Assembly (NCBI GenBank): GCA_964455375.1
Contig: CAYVXE010000097.1
Coordinates: 1 to 15,999, forward strand
DNA: 15,999 nt
Reading direction: 5' to 3'
Source of the DNA: CAYVXE01 sp964455375
Lineage (GTDB): Bacteria > Zhuqueibacterota > Zhuqueibacteria > Oceanimicrobiales > Oceanimicrobiaceae
Shown: piece by piece, positions 7,201-13,200 of the stretch
How the letters are laid out: every line of letters begins with the position of its first letter
How positions within the stretch are numbered: position 1 is the stretch's first letter
Notes under the pieces: model-generated
Told to the model about the DNA's origin: nothing
Databases searched by the model: none
Seen by the model: the letters and a program-made list of their open reading frames with translations, nothing else
Position numbers and translations under genes: made by a program

Positions 7201-8133
7201 TGTGACATCCGTGGTGTAAAACACATGTATCTTGCCAAAAACCCGATTGGTCTGTTTAATAATAATGGGTTCCTCAAATTCATAGACCTCTTTATTTCGT
7301 AAGCGATATTTATAAACACCGACGCTGATCTGCTGCACATGTTCCGGCCGGTAAAACTCATTAAACATATCACCGATGTTTGAGCTGTACGGTATAGTTC
7401 CGGTGCTGTCCTCAACGGTTATTTGATAAATCTGCCCTTGATACTCCTTAAAAATCGGGTGTACAATATCATCGATAAACTCAAATTCATCTGCCGGTGA
7501 TGTACTAATTCGGGTGATAATTTGCTTGTTGGTCAACCTGCTGGAAGAAATAAATTCTGAGATGATCCCATTATCGGTTGTTATATAAAAATACAGATAT
7601 CCTAAAGCAATGACCGTTGTGACGATGGCCAGGGTGCGGAAAAAATATTTTGCCTTGATGGAAAAGGGGATAGTTGAAACGGATTTAATAATATTTTTTT
7701 TCTTTTCTGCCGCCTCCCGATTTTTGGTAATCCGGAGTTCATTGCCCTCTTCCGTTTTTCGATAATCGATTTTATCCATCAACTTGCGCATGATGAATAT
7801 ACCGAGACCACCCTTTTTCCCAATATCAATGTACCGGTTCAAGTCCGGATCCTTCACGCGCCGAGGGTCAAAATAAATGCCTTGATCGATGATGGATAAC
7901 GTCAAACTGTTTTTTCTGACAATAGCGCGAATGGTGATGAGGCCTTCTTTCTCCCGGTAGGAATGCCGAATAATATTCGTCGCAGCCTCATCGACTGCTA
8001 ACTTAAAGGCGTTAATCAGTTTGTCCGAAAACTTGTGCTTTTTGCCAATTTGAACAACAAAATCGCGCAGATCACCCAGGTAGTCAATATGAGCGGGAAC
8101 TTTCAGTTCCTTTTTTTCAACACCTTTTAACAA
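4246..8133 (-). CDS. Giant membrane partner-switching regulator: RsbW-like kinase, sensor/HAMP, RsbU/SpoIIE phosphatase, HTH pair, TPRs
   Basis: The 1295 residues read in order. An RsbW-like ATPase spans 11-140 (Glu49 and Asn53 in the N box; DQG 83-85; KKGGLGIFIM 106-115). A membrane helix (about 164-185), a periplasmic sensor of about 130 residues, a second helix (about 322-346) and HAMP (347-398, NPFRKL, EIGEIAQAF) follow. Then come a coiled linker with QQTLLP (413-418) and a PP2C/SpoIIE phosphatase (about 420-647) with metal ligands Asp442, Asp460 (ADVSGKG), Asp586 (YTDGITEA) and Asp638/639. A transposase-like HTH pair (655-778), an acidic low-complexity stretch (about 800-1175) and three TPRs (about 1180-1280) complete it. 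Such phosphatases dephosphorylate STAS proteins, and the STAS gene lies next door. The start is TTG, the only start available after the upstream stop, with AGGTG seven bases before it. Both catalytic domains look intact. The target, signal and DNA binding are inferred. Confidence 0.88.
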   Translation of the reverse strand: MLKGVEKKELKVPAHIDYLGDLRDFVVQIGKKHKFSDKLINAFKLAVDEAATNIIRHSYREKEGLITIRAIVRKNSLTLSIIDQGIYFDPRRVKDPDLNRYIDIGKKGGLGIFIMRKLMDKIDYRKTEEGNELRITKNREAAEKKKNIIKSVSTIPFSIKAKYFFRTLAIVTTVIALGYLYFYITTDNGIISEFISSSRLTNKQIITRISTSPADEFEFIDDIVHPIFKEYQGQIYQITVEDSTGTIPYSSNIGDMFNEFYRPEHVQQISVGVYKYRLRNKEVYEFEEPIIIKQTNRVFGKIHVFYTTDVTEAQIHKIRVSYLKLALLIFGISNVGVALLIYLVMNPFRKLSEWVKNLGTGELEDEIEIDSGTEIGEIAQAFSGMTQKLRESQRSLADQERLQKEMQVAQEIQQTLLPMEFPHLEGYELSSYYEAAKEVGGDYYDFVEVDKDTLGIAVADVSGKGVPGSLVMTMIRTALRTEARGIKDAAEVLSRVNAFVSGDIKKGMFVTVFYLIVDSKKRRVNYASAGHNPMILYRAATKKTYYLNPKGFPIGVQLPEKNLFRNYIESDTIKLNRDDILLIYTDGITEAMNSARELYGEERLLKVLREHGKLSADEFVEKLKDDIYSFTEGAPQYDDITLVALKEESSVEEDEFRRAKEAHAFISKGMSIKDACDRVNLATYAYRSKFKKAFEEEGVHSFEIDQSISIEAKHISIEDKTKLFDVISNSPEYGAARIKDELNTEKYDFCQLTETQIYEELVRSRLNTRQLREAYIARTRKNRMRLKPPGTPLLTLDGQLIINKTDEIINQISAPEKQTTAIDEHPPDADSNLGADSEEVLYSDELSLRENRRQLEADVLLDEPLEDVLRHEAEEESTTSPQGSDMFDNAADEEGVFEALMADSYRENQEAVSESDVATDDMKADASDELLSYVDSEKSSEGEDVNDFEQLISDTQIEFDERFIAEDNSEKESVTPEKKSEKSVEVQLAADETSVAPGEELEVSAEDEQGMMVSSVSELLQNDYQESLQEDSDIFESKSENETADSVPESTEFRDDNNKIAGHFSETEAELSATDDPEELEYSSDAVASFDEIGVDKPLSDSEKDQELVSFSDLIQAIDDEIVYVKDYEKSENVHAENETTQKEAPQKLTESENNNGAGQTAVSPREKSKENTERRDNKELILIKGIRYYKNNDYESAILEFKKVIDLHPDYKEAHSILGNAYFRNKMYEDAAVAYTRVKEIDPSDITAYENMGVIYANLGEYKEAVNEWQTVLELSPDRVDIQEKIQKAIRMMV
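5800..6171 (-). other. Tandem HTH module of the phosphatase, transposase-like (residues 655-778)
   Basis: The first helix-turn-helix reads ISKGMSIKDACDRVNLATYA (666-685), followed by KKAFEEEGVHSF. This resembles the opening HTH of IS481/IS630-type transposases (G-x-S-x-x-E-A-A, ending in E-E-G). After a linker, the second reads NSPEYGAARIKDELN (729-743) and LVRSRLNTRQLREAYI (761-776). These correspond to the P-x-Y/W-G-x-R-R-I-x-x-E-L and L-N-T-x-x-R signatures of the second HTH of such transposases. No catalytic DDE domain follows; the chain runs into the acidic linker. DNA binding is inferred and a protein-interaction role is the main alternative. Confidence 0.6.
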
Positions 8134-8140
8134 ATCGTGG

Positions 8141-8145
8141 CACCT
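8141..8145 (-). promoter_or_regulatory. Ribosome binding site that decides the TTG start of the giant regulator
   Basis: AGGTG lies seven bases before the TTG at 8133. The in-frame stop of the upstream gene is only 18 bases away, and no ATG or GTG in frame lies between, so TTG is the credible start. Confidence 0.6.
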
Positions 8146-8151
8146 GTTTTG

Positions 8152-10182
8152 TTATTCTTTTAATCTATCTAATATACGATCGATGCGATCCAAAATTCTT
8201 TTATTATACGGTTGCTCCTGCCTGCATTGTTCCAACAAATTCAGGGCCTCCCGATATTTTCCATTACGCTGCATCGAAACGGCTTTTAAATATTTTGCCC
8301 GCACATTTGTCGGCATGTCCTGAATGGTTGCAATAGAACGAGCTTTGGCTTTTTCAAAATAGTCTTTTGCTTCTTTATCCTTAGGTCTGATTTTCAGAGC
8401 CCGCGCAAACGCCTCTGCCGCTTTTTTCCATATCTTGTTTGAATAATTTCGAACGCCTTCATCGAAATTCTGTTTAAAGTTCAACTGATTTTGATAAAAT
8501 CGAATTTTCGCATCGACTGTCTTTTTCTCTTCCGCTGAGAGTCCGGTGCCACGAATTTGCTGCAATTCGTTCAACGCCTGGACATACTGACCACGCCGGG
8601 CAAGAGAATTGGCACGCTTTATGGTTTCCTGAACATTGCCTTGTAATTGTTCCTCTGCAGTTTTTATATTATTTTCAAGCTGCAGTTTCACATCACTGAC
8701 CCAACCGGGCAATTTCGTGACGTCCACACGATTTATTCTATCCAACGCTAACTGCCATTCATTGATGGCTCTGGAAAACAACCCCCCCTTAAAAAACGCC
8801 AACCCTTTTTGTCTGTGTTCAAAGATAAAATCCTGTAGTTCCTGTTCAATGGCCTCTTTTTGGGCCTGTAAATAAATTTGCTTTTCGTCACTTTTACGGA
8901 CGGAATCACTTTTCGTGTTCGCCAATTCCAGCATGGTTTGGGCTTCATTTACGGCTGAATTTGCCGTTTCAACCCGCATATTTGCTTCGGGATCATCACC
9001 GTATTCACCGCGAAAACGCATGGCCGTTTCTAACATCGCATCTGCCGCCTCATTGGCTCTGGTAAAATCTACATATGCGTCGATATAATGTTTCGAATAG
9101 TATTTTGTCCGCCCGTCTTCCATGTTGCTGTGGAATTCCTGCTCCCGTTCAAACCAGATCCGGTTGTCCACCTGTAAACGCAGTTCTTTTTCCCGTTTCT
9201 CCTGTACCAGCCGAATTCGCTCATCTTTGCCCTTGCCAAACTCTACGCCAACGGAAAACCGATGATTTGCAGAAAAAGCAGCACCATCGAACAACTTACC
9301 ATAATCATAATCGAAATGGTAACCCTTAAACACGGCTCCGGCGCCAAAAGATACCTGTGTATCATTTAACCCCACACGCAAAACCGCCCGCTCCTCAAAG
9401 GCATATTCAGCCCCGGCATGTATCGTAGACGGTGCATTTTCGCTTTTATCAAACGCAAACAGAACCATGAAACGACTACCATTTTCACCAAAAATAAATG
9501 GCTTTGCCAGGCCTATTTTAAAATCGATGGGCGCTGATTCGGAAACATCCTTAAATTTTATTTTCGGACTGACAATATTTTGAACATTTACTCCCAACGA
9601 AAGATTCCGCAATAACACCGACTCAAAGTTCGGACGATAAAGAATGGCAACATCTCCACCCACTCCCGTATCGGAAAGACCGTTGAATACAAAAGAATGA
9701 TTTTCGAACTTCACATTCAGCCCGACGCTCACGTCCTTTCTTATCTGTTTGCTATACGAAAACAGAAATTGGTTGGCATTCACGTCGCCGGTATTTCCTT
9801 TAACCGAAAAGTCATCTCGTTGCGTCACACCATTGGTGCCAATGCGAATCCAGCCAAAACCAAACGTACCGATGGACATTGTCGGAAACGCCAGACCGAC
9901 AAAATTATAGGTGGTGCCAAACCCTAAACTCGAGTAAAAAAAACTGGCGCTTTTCTTTTGGATAAAATCCAATCCGCCAGGATTCCAGTACACCGCAGAG
10001 GGGTCATCTGCCACTGCAACAAACGCATTCCCTAAAGCAAGCGCTCTCGCACCGACTCCTGCCGCGTTAAATAAACTCTTTGTCCCTCCTTCTCCGGTCT
10101 GTGCGACCACGATATTGGAAGATAAAAGCCCTATTAACATTATGCAAGCTAAGAATCGATTTTTTAAGATTTTATTCTTCAT
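8152..10182 (-). CDS. PorV/PorQ-family outer-membrane beta barrel with coiled-coil and TPR tail
   Basis: Residues 1-27 are a signal peptide (basic start, hydrophobic core, cleavage near VVA-QTGE). Residues of about 38-318 form a FadL-like beta barrel of the PorV/PorQ family, shown by the signature GARALALGNAFVAVADD (44-60) and SAVYWNPGGLDF (62-73) followed by alternating barrel strands. In T9SS bacteria PorV is an outer-membrane protein that shuttles cargo to the sortase, and PorQ-like paralogues are common. Uniquely relevant here is a tail of about 350 residues: a charged coiled coil (about 320-455), then TPR-like repeats (about 455-485, 520-548, 570-603, 628-660), presumably periplasmic. 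It starts 18 bases after a protein with a T9SS-like C-terminus and ends 18 bases before the giant regulator, consistent with one operon. The Shine-Dalgarno is weak (GGA at about -9). The exact role of the barrel is unproven. Confidence 0.85.
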   Translation of the reverse strand: MKNKILKNRFLACIMLIGLLSSNIVVAQTGEGGTKSLFNAAGVGARALALGNAFVAVADDPSAVYWNPGGLDFIQKKSASFFYSSLGFGTTYNFVGLAFPTMSIGTFGFGWIRIGTNGVTQRDDFSVKGNTGDVNANQFLFSYSKQIRKDVSVGLNVKFENHSFVFNGLSDTGVGGDVAILYRPNFESVLLRNLSLGVNVQNIVSPKIKFKDVSESAPIDFKIGLAKPFIFGENGSRFMVLFAFDKSENAPSTIHAGAEYAFEERAVLRVGLNDTQVSFGAGAVFKGYHFDYDYGKLFDGAAFSANHRFSVGVEFGKGKDERIRLVQEKREKELRLQVDNRIWFEREQEFHSNMEDGRTKYYSKHYIDAYVDFTRANEAADAMLETAMRFRGEYGDDPEANMRVETANSAVNEAQTMLELANTKSDSVRKSDEKQIYLQAQKEAIEQELQDFIFEHRQKGLAFFKGGLFSRAINEWQLALDRINRVDVTKLPGWVSDVKLQLENNIKTAEEQLQGNVQETIKRANSLARRGQYVQALNELQQIRGTGLSAEEKKTVDAKIRFYQNQLNFKQNFDEGVRNYSNKIWKKAAEAFARALKIRPKDKEAKDYFEKAKARSIATIQDMPTNVRAKYLKAVSMQRNGKYREALNLLEQCRQEQPYNKRILDRIDRILDRLKE

Positions 10183-10200
10183 CCTTATATTCCATTCACA

Positions 10201-13200
10201 TCATTTAGCAATGGCAACTTTTGTGACTGCCCTGCCGGCACTTGTGGTCAAAACCGCCACATACACGCCATTGAGAACTTTCTGGCCTTTATTATTTCTC
10301 CCATCCCATATAATGGTCGGAGCCTGTTTCCCATCATGTGTTCCCGCCAATGAAACCGGATTGTTTGCTGCAAATGACGCCCGCCAAACCAGCTCTCCTA
10401 AGAGAGTATAAATGTCTAAGGTAATCTGACTGTCCTGTGGCAGAACGTAATTAAAGGTGGTGCGTGGCCGTGAATTTTCTCCGAACGGATTGGGGAAATT
10501 AAAAAAGCTCGCTTTCAGGCTACCGTCGATGAGAACAGAGATCGCCGGATTAATCTGATTGGTGAACGGCACGCCCTCAGCGGTTAGAATCGTCGCAACC
10601 GTATCGGAAGAGATGTCACGCGCCAGGATATCATTGATCGGTGAATCGATGGTAAGTTTAAAATCCGTGGCATCCGTTTGGTTCAAAATATCTACCTGAA
10701 ACAAGATGCTTTGTTTCTTTTTCGCCGGAATGGAAATCGTCGGGCTGAAATCGAACACAACCGGATTATCCGCTCCCGGGGAATTGATGTCCCGGAAAAC
10801 CGTCGTGGGGTCGTCATAGTCCACCACAGACATCTTTGCAAAAACCGCGTTCGGCGCCAGCGCCCCATCCTGCCGATCGTAAACACGCACTTTGATTTGC
10901 TGCACCTCAATTTCATTGTCGCTATCGTTCGTGAACTCCAGACCGATGATGGGCTGATTGCTTGCCCCTCTGACAATGGTTTGCGGCTGCCTCTCTGTGA
11001 GGAGTGCAACGTTTAATCCCACCTCTTCCGTGGTGACTGAAATAATGACCTCGCCTGTATTCGGCGTCAACGGTGGTTCCAGACTGGAATTTTCATCGAC
11101 GATGTTTTGATCTTCAAGCTTTATTTTTATAGGCAGAATATTGTTATGCGCGTTGTTTGGCGCCCGCATCTGCCAGGTCGTTTCACCGTCAGCGCTGATA
11201 GCTTTGGTAAGCGCCTCGCTGGTCTTGTAACCAACACTAGCAGGAAAAGAGATTTTTACGCTGTCTTCCCCAACCGCCAGGGCCGTTCCGGTATTGGTTA
11301 ATGTCGCCCGTACCGTAAACAGTTGTCCAACGGTCAACCTGCCGTCATCCACGCCAACGATATTCGCTTCGAGGCTTAATTTTGCTTTTTCAACCACGGT
11401 AAAAGCGATGGAATCCGGCGCGGCCACAATTGGCTTCGTCACATCACTGGCATCTTTACCCTCTGCGGTAAATTTAATATAGCGCAACGCCGTGGGCACA
11501 TTGGGCGCCGTTACCAGCCACTGCAACGTTTGGGTGGCAGAACCGGATGTCAGCGGTTGCTGCAGTGCCGTTGCCTGGTAACCCGTGCCGGAAGGAAGCT
11601 CCATCGCTGCAAAAGGTTGCGGGCTTTGAGCAACCCCCGGCCAACTGAGCCGCGTAACAATGGTGAACTGCTGTCCGGTAGACACGATTTTCGAGTCAAC
11701 GCCTGGTGTTTGCACAAATACTGTATCGATACTAATTCCACCAACATCAACGGTTTGAACCTCTAAATCCAAGCGGCGGGTTGGACTGCTGGCGGCCACA
11801 TCATTCGTGTTTTCATCGTTCGGAATAGAATCAAGGGTCACAGAAACCGTATTGATGGCGGTTGATGAGTCCGGTGCGGTAATATTCCAGACCACGTCAA
11901 CATTAGGAACGAATGTTTGGGTCAGGCTTTCCTGAGAAATCAATCCCGTCTTTGGGCTTTTCAAATCCAAAGTGAGTTGGGCCGGGCCGGAGGTCACGCC
12001 GGCGCCGCCCGGCTGCTCATTCACAACAGCTTTCAGTTGAAATTGCTGCCCTCTTGATACACGTTGTATTCCTGGTCCCGTGAAATTAGAAATAGTAAAA
12101 TCATCAAAGGAAATAAAAGCCCGGTCCACGGTCACGGCTTCAATGATTCTCGTGGAATCGACTTTCACAAGACCGGCAGCATAGGCGCGAAATCGCACCT
12201 GAATTTCCCGCGGCAATGTATGTGCCTGCGACGGCGCCTGCAAATTCCAGATGGTCGAAATGTCTGTACCAAAAAGCAATTTTTTATTCTGTGAAAGTCC
12301 GGCAAAAGCATATCCGGCAGGCAAGGCGATATCTGCACGCACGGAATCGATATTTTGTGACACGGTCAATGCGGCGCGAACGTCAAACGTTTGCCCGGTG
12401 GACAGGGTAGAGTCCGCGGCGCCTTTCGGAGAAATAATGTCAAATTCTTTAACCACAACATCCACGGCCAGGGTATTCACCGACTGTGAATCCGCAGGCA
12501 TAGATGCTGCCGCCGGCAGCGCGGTATTAAACTCGATAGGGGTGGAGGTGATTGTCACCACAAAGGCGTCCGGTCCCGAAACGGTTGACGGCGCCTGCAC
12601 TTGCCATTTGCGAGGAAAATTTACCGCAAAGGCGGAATCGATGGCGCCGCTGACAAGCGTATAGTTCGCCGGCAGCGTCAATCTCAACTGACCATCGCCT
12701 GCAACCTGCGACTGTCCTGCATTCAGGACACTCGCCTGTACCAAAAATATGTCGCTGACCGTCTGGTTTTCGTCTACCGTAAGCTGCACCCGTAAATCAG
12801 CTGGGGTCTGTATTCTGAAAATAGCTTTGTCGTCAATGGCGGGACCCTCCGTTGCAGGTACTTGCGTGAGTTGACCAACGCCGGCGTTGATGATATCTGC
12901 AGTGAATGTCTCCCCACCGGGATTCGCGAACGCCGAAGCGAGGACAGAATAGTTAAGCGTGACGGTACTGCTTGCGGCAATTAAGGCTAACGTGGTATCC
13001 GGTACCGCAATGATCGATGTTCCGTTCCGTGTTAAACGCACCTGAACATTTTCAACCGGCTCACTCAAATCATTGCGCACCCGAACCTGTACTTTAAAAG
13101 GTTGCAGTGTGTTGACGATGCCAATACCCTGACTAATATTCGGGGTGGCTGGTGGCGGCGCCGGTTCCGTGGACAGAATATTCACGGTTTCATTACTGCT

